DNA from: Spirogloea muscicola
Taxonomy: Eukaryota > Streptophyta > Zygnematophyceae > Spirogloeales > Spirogloeaceae
Length of the DNA stretch: 17,810 bases
Reading direction: 5' to 3'
Assembly (NCBI GenBank): GCA_009602725.1
Contig: WELB01000204.1
Coordinates: forward strand, 165,647 to 183,456
Shown here piece by piece: positions 8,611 to 15,605 of the stretch (within the stretch, counting starts at the first letter, position 1; every line of letters begins with the position of its first letter). A program made the translations under genes and the position numbers. Under the pieces are notes generated by a model that did not search any database, had not been told where the DNA came from, and was given only the letters and a program-made list of their open reading frames with translations.

Positions 8611-8838
8611 GAAGAAGAAGAAAGGGCTCGCCCATTGAGGATATGGGCAGGAACAGCCAGCCCAAAAAGAATTAGCCGAGTACAAGAAGGTGGGGGCCAG
8701 GCGAATTGCTAAGAAAGACAAGCACAAAAAGATACAAAGCAGCTACGAGTTATCCAGTAACTCCTGCTAAGCAGTCGCAGGTCAGAGATGCTAGGCGTCT
8801 GGAATTGGGTCCCTTGGCCAGAGCCAGAGGCAGCAGCC
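8611..8838 (-). repeat. Retroelement 3' copy, about 228 bp
   Basis: It begins with GAAGAAGAAGAAAGGGCTCG (the TTC tail read from the other strand), then the terminal block, a hairpin with one stem mismatch, the UTR and the last codons as far as the AAASGSG segment. It abuts the copies on both sides. Confidence 0.8.
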
Positions 8839-8840
8839 AG

Positions 8841-8963
8841 GAAGAAAGTGCTCGCCCATTGAGAATAGGGGCTGGAACAACCAGCCCGAAAAAGAATGAA
8901 CAGAGTACGAGAAGGGGGCCAGGGGAAGCGCCAGGGCTCTGCCGGACGAAGGCCCCCGCTGCC
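8841..8963 (-). repeat. Retroelement 3' copy; left arm of 91-bp inverted repeat
   Basis: The tail, hairpin and UTR span 8841-8931. At AAGCGC it jumps to a coding-derived segment (GGGCTCTGCCGGACG), skipping the RGY stop region. It is nearly identical to the inverted copy at 9009-9099. Confidence 0.75.
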
Positions 8964-8964
8964 T

Positions 8965-9100
8965 AGGGGTTACTGAGTGTCTCGTAGCAGCTTTGTTTCT
9001 GTTACTTAGCGCTTCCCCTGGCCCCCTTCTCGTACACTGTTCATTCTTTTTCGGGCTGGTTGTTCGAGCCCCTATTCTCAATGGGCGAGCACTTTCTTCT
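8965..9100 (+). repeat. Retroelement 3' copy, plus orientation; right arm of 91-bp inverted repeat
   Basis: It starts in the last codons and stop (GGGGTTACTGA), then UTR, hairpin GGGCTGGTTGTTCGAGCCCC, terminal block and TTTCTTCT. The segment 9009-9099 pairs with 8841-8931 with two mismatches in 91 bp; the loop is 77 bp. Confidence 0.85.
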
Positions 9101-9402
9101 GCTGCCGGGCCGAAATGTCGAGGCGCCGGGGTTGGACAGCCAGCCAACGAGGCCCCCGTGAGTGACCATTTGGCCAGGCCAGGTCGGTCACTGCGAGGCG
9201 CCACGATAGACACCGCGCCACCGGGGGCCCCCGTGCGCCGGGGCGCCAGGGTGGACACCGCGCCACCCAGGACCCCACGCGCGACCACCTGGCCAGGTGG
9301 GTCACGTGCCAATCAGGTAGGCGTAACTGCCTCGGTAAGTGGGAACATTTCACCAGGGGTGCCGACCTGTCCGACCGGCCCACGCCGGGGGGCAGACCTT
9401 TA

Positions 9403-9475
9403 CAGAAGAAGAAGTGGTACTCCCAAGGGGGGCAAGGGCTGCGAAAAGCCAGCCCAAAAGAATTGACAAAGGTTC
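9403..9475 (-). repeat. Retroelement 3' tail
   Basis: GAAGAAGAAG, then GGGCTGCGAAAAGCCAGCCC (about 9428-9447) and AAAAGAATTGACAAAGG: the family tail in a diverged form. The terminal block between hairpin and tail is altered. Confidence 0.7.
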
Positions 9476-9487
9476 GAAGGGGCCTAA

Positions 9488-9520
9488 GAGCGTTGAGCGT
9501 TGAGCGTTGAGCGTTAAGCG
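9488..9520. repeat. GAGCGTT heptamer tandem repeat
   Basis: Four copies of GAGCGTT stand in a row, followed by AAGCG. A short variable-number repeat. Confidence 0.9.
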
Positions 9521-9844
9521 AGTTTACAATGCGCCGGGGTGGACACCGGGTCACCGAAGCGTTCGTTATTCACCATTTGAGAATGTGGCTGCTGATATCA
9601 AAAGAGCGGCCATTTTGAGAGCCATTTGGAGAGCCACTTCTTTTTTTCACCGAGGCCACCGTACGGGACACCTGGCCAGGCCAGGTCGGTCACGTGCCAT
9701 TCAGGTAAGCGCACCTGGGTCAACGCTGCCATAAGTGAGCACGTGTCTCCTCGCCTGGGTTAGCGGACGGTGATTGGGACATGGGCCAGGTAGCACTTGG
9801 TGGCTATACACATGGTTCCAGGAAGTCTATGGTAGCCTCAGAGA

Positions 9845-10311
9845 TCAAGTACGCCGACCATCCACCGGAAGACGAGTTCTTCCCGTTGGCAATTGACATC
9901 CATGGGGCACTGGGCGCTCGGTGGCTTGAGCTACTTAACCAGCTCGCCCGCCACGCAATCGCCCGTCGCTTCCATGGTGAACCGGTAGACTTTCCTGCAG
10001 CCGGGTCGCTGGCGCAAGTGTATCGCATGCGCTTGGCCGTCTCGCTGCAGAGGTCCATGGCCCGTGCGCTGCACCTTCGTGCCGGGAGAGCCCTCGCTGA
10101 AGAAAGGGCTCGCCCATTGAGGATAGGGGCTGGACAAGCCAGCCCAAAAAAGAATGAACGTGCCGGGAGAGCCCTCGCTGCTGCCTCTGGCTCTGTCCAG
10201 GGGACCCACTTCCAGGACCCTAGCCTCTCTGATTTGCGGCTGCTTAGCAGGGGTTACTGAGTAATTTGTAGCTGCTTTCTTTCTTTGTGTGCTTTGGTTT
10301 CTTAGCGCTTC
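9845..10311 (+). pseudogene. Retrotransposon C-terminal fragment carrying a 60-bp insertion
   Basis: It reads KYADHPPEDEFFPLAIDIHG, ALGARWLELLNQLARHAI, FHGEPVDFPAAGSLAQVY, AVSLQRSMARALHLRAGRAL, an inserted segment, then AAASGS and SDLRLLSRGY with stop TGA at 10258-10260. It continues the domain seen at 7340-7730. The frame is open through the insertion because 81 bp (60 bp insert plus 21 bp duplication) were added. The 5' end is truncated at about 9845. The 3' UTR stops at CTTAGCGCTTCC (about 10311), where the right arm of the large inverted duplication begins, and no hairpin tail remains. Confidence 0.75.
10078..10179 (-). mobile_element. Minimal 60-bp retroelement insertion with 21-bp target duplication
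   Basis: The 21 bp at 10078-10098 are repeated exactly at 10159-10179. Between them, 10099-10158 is a family 3' end in minus orientation: GAAGAAAGGGCTCGCCC, GGGGCTGG, ACAA, GCCAGCCC, AAAAAAGAATGAA. Related copies at 8249-8610 and 14398-14744 have an uninterrupted single version of the target. The target duplication is of the size typical for target-primed reverse transcription. Confidence 0.9.
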
Positions 10312-10382
10312 CTCAGGTACCTGCATGTGTGTCCTACCTGCTCCTCGGTCCCTCAGAAGGCCCTGACGGGACCTGTGGCGAC

Positions 10383-10497
10383 AGAAAGAAAGAAAGAAAG
10401 AGCGCGCCCATAGAGAAAGGGGGCCAGCAAAGCCAGCCCAGAAAGAATGGACAATGTCAAAAGCCAAAAAAACAAAAAACAAAAAACACACAGCTAG
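10383..10497 (-). mobile_element. Retroelement tail inserted in right arm only
   Basis: (GAAA)n, GCGCGCCCATAG, GGGGGCCAGCAAAGCCAGCCC-like hairpin, GAAAGAATGGACAATGTC, and an A-rich stretch. The left arm reads straight from GACCTGTGGTGAC into GGAAGCTCTGTCGG (minus strand, about 6793-6768), so the block is absent there. No clear target duplication is visible. Confidence 0.75.
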
Positions 10498-10672
10498 GCA
10501 AGCTCTGTCGCTTGGCAGCGAACGTTTGTGCTATCACTCACGTGCGGCCCGCCCCTCGCGGGATGGGCCTTGGGGCTACCCCCGCACACCGTGGAGGGAG
10601 GGTGGCACGGAGCTGCACTGCAAGGATAGAGCAGCAAGTGAAGCTCTGGGGGAGAAGGCGCAGCCGTGCTGC

Positions 10673-10710
10673 TGCCTTGAAGAAGGGCTCGCCCATTGAG
10701 GATTGCCTTG
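10673..10710 (-). mobile_element. Possible 24-bp retroelement 3'-end insertion
   Basis: TGCCTTG at 10673-10679 is repeated at 10704-10710. It flanks AAGAAGGGCTCGCCCATTGA and four more bases, which is only the terminal block and TTC end of the family, without the hairpin. The left arm lacks it (around 6588-6600). A target duplication of 7 bp is short and the site is GC-repeat-like, so it is less certain than the 60-bp case. Confidence 0.55.
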
Positions 10711-10784
10711 CGGCTGCAGACCGCTGCCGCGCGGCTCGTTGCTCGTCCAGCATTGGGCTCTTCCAATGAGGCCGAATGCTCCAA

Positions 10785-10925
10785 GACATCAGGCCGGGTA
10801 CAAAGGCCAGCACATCGACAAAGGGGTTGAGGGCTGTGAACAGCCAGCCCGAAAATTTGACAGGGTTTGCAGGGGCTGGACAGCGCTGAAAGACATTAGT
10901 AAGCAAGGTCCATGTAGGCAGCCGC
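10785..10925 (-). repeat. Old retroelement 3' tail upstream of copy D
   Basis: GGGCTGTGAACAGCC hairpin (about 10832-10846), then GAAAATTTGACAGGG, GGGGCTGGACAGCGCTGAAAG and GGCAGCCGCAAAGCAGCC. It is the counterpart of 6390-6530, so it was present before the inversion-duplication. It lies about 100-240 bp before the start codon of D. Confidence 0.65.
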
Positions 10926-10942
10926 AAAGCAGCCACCTTGCC

Positions 10943-11026
10943 GTCGTAATAAATACACACTGACATAACTTGCCAAGGAGACTCGAGCTGCACCTCCCGG
11001 CCGCCGCCGCCGCCGCCGCCGCCGCC
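10943..11026 (+). promoter_or_regulatory. 5' leader and putative core promoter of copy D
   Basis: AATAAATAC (about 10948-10956) is TATA-like; the shared block ACTTGCCAAGGAG and GAGCTGCACCTCC follow, then (CCG)n to the ATG in a GCCGCCATG context. The same order is seen before gene C. The transcription start is not shown. Confidence 0.3.
11001..11026. repeat. GCC triplet run in leader of copy D
   Basis: About eight GCC/CCG triplets directly before the ATG at 11027; the corresponding run in C is longer. Confidence 0.9.
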
Positions 11027-12920
11027 ATGCCCGCCGCGAGCCCCGCCGCGGCTGACGCCGTCGGGATCCTGCCCGACGAGCTCTTGGAGAGCGTGATGCG
11101 GCGCGTGACGGTCGCCCGCCACGCCGCCGTCCGCAGCGGCGCCGCCTGCTTNCGGCCGCCGCGCCCGCGCTCGAGCGCCTCGGCCTCGCCGGCCGCCCGC
11201 CGGGCGAGGACCCGAGCTTCCTGGCGGCCTTCCCGGCCCTCACCGAGCTCAACATGTGTCTGCACGCGGACTCGACCGGCGCGGCAGGACTTGCTGCCCT
11301 CCAGCACACGCCGCGCCTGCGGCGGCTGACCCTGCAGAGCTACAGATGCTTGGCCTTCCGCAGCCTCTCTGGGCTCACGGCGCTCGAGAGCCTGGCCCTG
11401 CGCAGTGTGGATGTGGGAGGTGAGCGACAGCGCCAGCCCTCTGCGCCGCTCTGCTGACTGCGTGGCCGTCGTCCCAATTGCATTTGCACCAAATGAAGAG
11501 ACTGCAGCTGCAATGCCTGCAGAAGGAAAATGCCAGGTGTTCGCAGAAGAGCCTTGACTCCCGGCCACCTGACGATGCAACACCACGTGCTGGCAGACGA
11601 GGACCTGCACATCATCACGACACTGTGCCGCCGTTTGACGTGTCTGGAGCTCTCTAATCTGAATCTCCACTTCTCAATATCAGACGAGGGCTTGCGTCAC
11701 GTGGCGGACCATTTGCAGCAGCTTCGAGTGCTGGACCTGGCATTCATCAGCACCATCACGGCCTCTGGGGTGTTGCAGATAGCAGCCAATTGCCGCCAGC
11801 TTCAGAGTGTATAGTTGAGCTGGTGCTCAGGGCTGTCCACAGATGTGCCACTGAGAATCTTGGCAGAGCGCCCCTTCCTCACCAAGCTGGTCAGTGACCA
11901 ATTCTGGGTCCAGCACTTGCGTGGCGAGCTGCAAGAGCTGCCTGGTCTGGCGCACCTGGAGGTGGTATCGTTGTTCCTGAATTTCAAAGAGCCAGATGTG
12001 TTAGGTGCCTTAGTCACCTCTTGCCTTGGTCACCTCTTGCGTTTGCGCGATCTCTCCTTGGAAGGTCCACAGGGTGGAGGGAATGACTTAGGAGGGCGTG
12101 ACTTGGGCTCCTTGTCACCCAATCCCAGCGGCCAGATGAAACTCCTCACTACACTCACCTTGAGGCACTGTGCCATCGACTGGCCACATCTGCTAGACTT
12201 CATCTTGCTGTGCACCCCAAGTCTGCAGGCACTCCAGCTGTTTGAAGTCAGCCTCGAAAAGGGCGCTGTTGCTCACCACCTTAAATGCTCCGCTACCTTA
12301 AATGCTCGCTCCGCCCCAATGACCTGCACTTGGAGGAGTGGCAGTTCCTGTCCTTTGGACAATGGTGCCCAAATCTCACGTCCTTGAGCATCCTTGGCTC
12401 TAGATCTAGTTGGCCCTCTCTCATGAACAGCAAGATGTTGGTTGAGATGCTCAGCAGTCTTAGCTGCCTGGTTGGTCTTGAGCTTGAAGTTCCAGTACCT
12501 GATACACATACAAATACAGATGATCGGCGTTTGGCTCCAAATCGTGGAGATTCTCCTTACCTTTTGGAAGCGTGGAGCAGCCTCAAGCTTGACTCTGTCA
12601 GGAGTCTCTCCTGCCAGCACATGCACGCCCACCACTTGGTCAGTGCTTGTTCACAATTGCAGGCACTGCGCGTGCGGAGCTGGCCCGAACATGATTTGAC
12701 TGTTCTTATTGATGACATAATCTCCACCTGCCCAACCATCTGCGAGATCGGCCTTGGTGCTTCTGGCAAGCTCTTAGGGTGTACAGTCCCGCTTACCAAG
12801 ACTTCCAAAACCTGCTGCTTAGAGTTGTTTGACTCGCCTTGGCAGCTCTCCGCATATTCTCATGGTTTTCCTGAAGGTGTGGACAGATATCATGTCCATC
12901 ATGATGGCAACAACGACTAA
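11027..12920 (+). pseudogene. F-box/LRR copy D: nonsense codon and frameshift
   Basis: ATG at 11027 opens an F-box-like start (ILPDELLESVMRRVTVAR). An N at 11152 sits at the same place as in gene C; again the downstream family frame (ALERLGLAGRPPGED, LTELNMCLH, LRRLTLQSY, LTALESLALRSV) fits only if the N hides 2 mod 3 bases. Exon 1 ends at 11419 (AG|GTGAGC). An AG at 11499-11500 gives an in-frame exon 2 and an 81-bp intron. Exon 2 is homologous to C through LTCLELSNL and LRVLDLAFI, but CAG has become TAG at 11812-11814 after LQSV. The frame resumes (LSTDVPLRIL, LPGLAHLEVVSL, LRLRDLSLEGPQ, PSLQALQLFEVSL) until a garbled duplication-like site at about 12265-12300. It then continues in another frame from LRYLKCSLRP to VHHDGNND (stop 12918-12920). 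Two disabling changes make it a pseudogene unless the assembly is wrong at both. Confidence 0.85.
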
Positions 12921-13534
12921 TAATGTCAAAGATTTGCTTTGCTTGTCATGGACAACGGATTTGCGAGCAGCACGTGTCCATGCATACGCTCTCACTGCCA
13001 GCATGTATTTCTTGCTAACTGCTTATATACAGATGACAAGTGCCAGCATTCTTGGACCAGAATGATATTGCTGCAAGCTAGACTAACCATCCTCCCATTG
13101 TGACAGGGGAACGATGAAGCAGAAATACCAATAGGAATGTGAGAAACTGATGGCCGTAACAGACTGACCTTAGGGTCAGCCTTTAGGGTCGGCCTTGCTG
13201 CAACGGCCCACTTCCGTAGATGTGCTTACCCCCGTGACTTCAATGAGCCGATTGACTGTCATTAATTTGTGACCGGGCGGTTAAAGGCGACATGTCACTG
13301 AACGAGCAATATATATTGATGAAAGCCACCGGAGGAAAGATTCAGCTTATCCCCCTTCTCCGCGATGTGACAGTAGTTGAAACGAGCACTTTGGCGCAAA
13401 CCCCTCCGGAAATTGTCAATGCTCTTTTTAGCTGGCCTCTTCCAGCTCAAGGCCTCCGTCCCCTTCTTTTCTTCTTTACGATCTTGGCACGGGGAGCAGG
13501 CAGATGCTTAACGCCACAGGCTCTCAGGCCCTGG
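12921..13534. other. 3' flank of copy D
   Basis: It is homologous to the 3' flanks of A and C. There is a small local duplication of TTAGGGTC(A/G)GCC around 13170-13195. I see no gene or clear polyadenylation signal. Confidence 0.5.
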
Positions 13535-13790
13535 TGTATCGCTTGGCACATGCCTTGCTGTTTTGTGCTGGTCGTGCCCTGGCTGCCGCCTCAGACTATA
13601 GTCGTGCCGACTCCTCTTCCTGAAACTGATACATCAGGCCTGCATCTGCTGACCAGAAATACTGAGCAGGAATCCTTAGTGGTCCCTACGCTGTCCAGCT
13701 CTCCTGACCTTGTTCACATTTTATGGGCTAGCTTTTGACAGCCCTCGCCCGCTTTCAAGAGCTGCTTCTTACTGTTTTCTTATTCTTCCC
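13535..13790 (+). repeat. Old retroelement 3' fragment downstream of copy D
   Basis: TGTGCTGGTCGTGCCCTGGC encodes CAGRALAAAS in the family frame; after that the frame has stops. A tail follows with GGGCTAGCTTTTGACAGCCC (about 13725-13744). It is the counterpart of 3480-3740 and is more damaged than it. Confidence 0.65.
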
Positions 13791-13940
13791 AAACTTGCAA
13801 GGGGAGAAGAGAACGAAGCAGCACTTTCAAACGTAAGCAATGAAAGCTCCAAAGAGGAAATGGAGTGTGAGTTCAGCGTTGGAGGGCCTGAGCGGCCAAG
13901 AATAAAGGCACGCACATTGACAGATGTACACCACCTGCTG

Positions 13941-14397
13941 CTAAGCTGACCCTCTCAGTAGCCACGAGTCAGCACGTAGAGGTCGCGAAAGAATGCCCGC
14001 ACACCGAATAGCAATTGACAAGCCCTTGTGCCACCAGCTAAGACTCGACCAGCTTTCTGGTGCAAAGCATGAGCCTGAGCTGCAAACAGGCTGATACACG
14101 AAGTCGCAAAGATGACGTATAGGCTCCAAGCATGCCCATTTCGGCAAGAAGTATGTTCTCACGGCGTGCATATCCTAGACTTGCGATGTTCTCAAGTAGG
14201 GTATGAAACAAGGGGACCTATGCAGCCAAAGGTGTCAACGGCCGCTGTTAGGAGGTAATCGCTACAGGAGTAGTCAGAGTAGTGCTGCAGCTTTCTCTGC
14301 TCTGCACTTGTCACTGCGTGGCGATGTGGGTCGATGCTGGACTCTTGCACTTGCCTCCTTTGCTGCAGCCTCTGGCTCTGGCCGCTTGGCTCGTTCA
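13941..14397. other. Mostly unassigned stretch
   Basis: No supported gene. The last part (about 14355-14385, GCTGCAGCCTCTGGCTCTGG) matches the AAASGSG codons of the retroelement in plus orientation, a small remnant next to the tail that starts at 14398. Confidence 0.4.
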
Positions 14398-14744
14398 GAA
14401 GAAGAAAGAAGAAAGGGCTCGCCCAGTGAGGATAGGGGCTGGAAAAGCCAGCCCAGAAAAAGAATGAACAAATTACGACAGGGGGGCCAGGGGAAGCGCT
14501 AAGAAAAACAAGCACAAGAAGAAGCAAAGCAGCTATGAATCACTCAGTAACCCCTGCTAAGCAGCTGCAAATCAGAGATGCTAGGCTCCTGGAAGTGGGT
14601 CCCCTGGCCAGAGCCAGAGGCAGCAGCGAGGGCTCTGTCGGCACGCAGGTGCAGCGCGCGGGCCATAGACCTCTGCAGCGAGACGGCCACGCGCATGCGG
14701 TACACCTATGCGAGCGACCCGGCTGCAGGAAAGTCCACCGGCTA
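14398..14744 (-). repeat. Retroelement 3' copy, about 350 bp (SINE-like length)
   Basis: It has a GAAGAAGAAAGAAGAAAGGG tail, the terminal block, the hairpin GGGGCTGGAAAAGCCAGCCC (about 14436-14455), the 3' UTR, an RGY-type end and coding sequence back to PAAGSLA. The 5' end (sense AGCCGGTGGACTT) is within a few bases of that of 8249-8610. Confidence 0.8.
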
Positions 14745-15430
14745 GAAGAAAGTGCTCGCCCAAAGAGTAGAGGGACTGGCAAAGCCAGCCCAAAAAGAAT
14801 GGACAATGTCGAAAGCCAAAGAAAGAGGACTACGCTACAAAACACAAGACGATGTAGAGGGAAGCTCGGTACCCGCGAGTGAGCAACATCAAGTCAGAGT
14901 AGCTCGCTGCAGGGAAAGAGGCACACCGCCGAGACCCAGAAGCAGCAGCCATAGCACGGCCTGCTCGCGTGTGGACGGCGTAGGATAGGGAGCGTTGGAA
15001 AGAGACCGCCAGGCGCGTATGGAATACCTGGGCGAGCGAACCGGCGGCGTTGAAGCCGGGCAGCGCCCCTGGCAGACCCGGCCGCCGGTCAATGGCCTGA
15101 CGGGCAAGCCGCTGGAGGGAATCCAGCCAGCGGCTGCCGAAAGCCCCGTGTACATCGATCGCCAGGGCCATGGAATTCATCACCGACCGGGTGATCACCG
15201 TATCTGCGCTCCTTGCCCCGGGCCGCCAGGCCGAGTGCGTGCGCTGCAGTCGACGCCGATCTGGTGAGGTTCACCAGATCGACTGCGTCGACTCCGTCGA
15301 TTGGCGGAGTCGACGCAGTCAGTTGTAACCACATCGGCGATGATGCGGGGACCGCCGCCGCCAGCTACCGCCCTCTGCTGGAAGCGTCTTCAGCGCTGCG
15401 CGTGCGCGCGTGCGAGCGAGGGCAGCATAA
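14745..15430 (-). pseudogene. Retroelement C-terminal copy with 3' tail, diverged
   Basis: Tail and hairpin ACTGGCAAAGCCAGCCC at about 14773-14791. In minus-strand sense the protein ends SYSDLMLLTRGY (the codon after Y is CGA here, so it reads on into RASLY). Upstream lie MALAIDVHGAFGSRWLDSLQ, RLARQAIDRRPGLPG and FNAAGSLAQVFHTRLAVSFQ. STAAHALGLAARGKERRYGD and HPVGDEF lie in another frame, and RIIADVV (about 15345-15325) continues the domain. At least one frameshift (near 15160-15190) breaks it. It is the longest minus copy here. Confidence 0.7.
15258..15320. repeat. Two adjacent perfect hairpins in retroelement sequence
   Basis: 15258-15267 pairs with 15271-15280 (GATCTGGTGA, 3-nt loop). Directly after it, 15281-15296 pairs with 15305-15320 (GACTGCGTCGACTCCG, 16-bp perfect stem, 8-nt loop). 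They sit in the variable part of the C-terminal domain between ADVV and the STAAHA block, which is longer here than in the copy at 7146-7771. Confidence 0.9.
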
Positions 15431-15504
15431 GGCAGGGTGGCGGGCTCCGCCCGCAAGGGGTGGCTGCAACTCTGGCGGGCGAGCCAAGGACGAAGACGAT
15501 GACA

Positions 15505-15605
15505 CTCTCTCTTGCTTCCTCTCCTTGTGCTTTCCCTGGCCCCTTCTCGCACTTTCGTTTATTCTTCTTTGGGCTGGCCTTTTCCAGCCCCTATCCTCTA
15601 CCCTA
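15505..15605 (+). repeat. Retroelement 3' tail, plus orientation
   Basis: CTTTCCCTGGCCCCTTCTCG, TTTATTCTTCTTT, GGGCTGGCCTTTTCCAGCCC (about 15571-15590) and CTATCCTC. It is followed at once by reverse-transcriptase coding sequence, the same order as at 7070/7146. Confidence 0.75.

Larger units (their letters stand above)
9101..9844. other. GC-rich stretch with repeated motifs, no gene seen
   Basis: Degenerate repeats recur: GCGCCGGGGTGGACACC-type motifs near 9123, 9198, 9242 and 9530, and GGCCAGGCCAGGTCGGTCAC at 9172-9191 and 9674-9693. CCTGGCCAGG...GTCACGTGCCA.TCAGGTA appears near 9288 and 9671. It looks like a decayed minisatellite or an unrecognised repeat broken by a retroelement tail. 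I support no coding sequence. Confidence 0.5.
10312..13940 (+). repeat. Right arm of large inverted duplication (carries copy D)
   Basis: It aligns in order with the reverse complement of 3335-6853. Relative to the left arm it has gained two retroelement tails (10383-10497 and about 10680-10703) and has damage in D. Its inner end coincides with the truncated 3' UTR of the retroelement fragment at 9845-10311. Confidence 0.85.

Noticed and set aside
8187-8963. CRISPR-like array of regular repeats
   Set aside because: Repeat units differ in length (62 to 360 bp), have no unique spacers and are clearly truncated retroelement copies in eukaryotic DNA.
10789-11670. Minus-strand open frame of 293 codons over copy D exon 1
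   Set aside because: It is antisense to the F-box/LRR exon; Ala/Arg-rich composition comes from the GC-rich exon and triplet run.
13292-13738. Open frame of 148 codons after copy D
   Set aside because: It crosses from the 3' flank into an old retroelement fragment in the wrong frame; the left arm does not preserve it.
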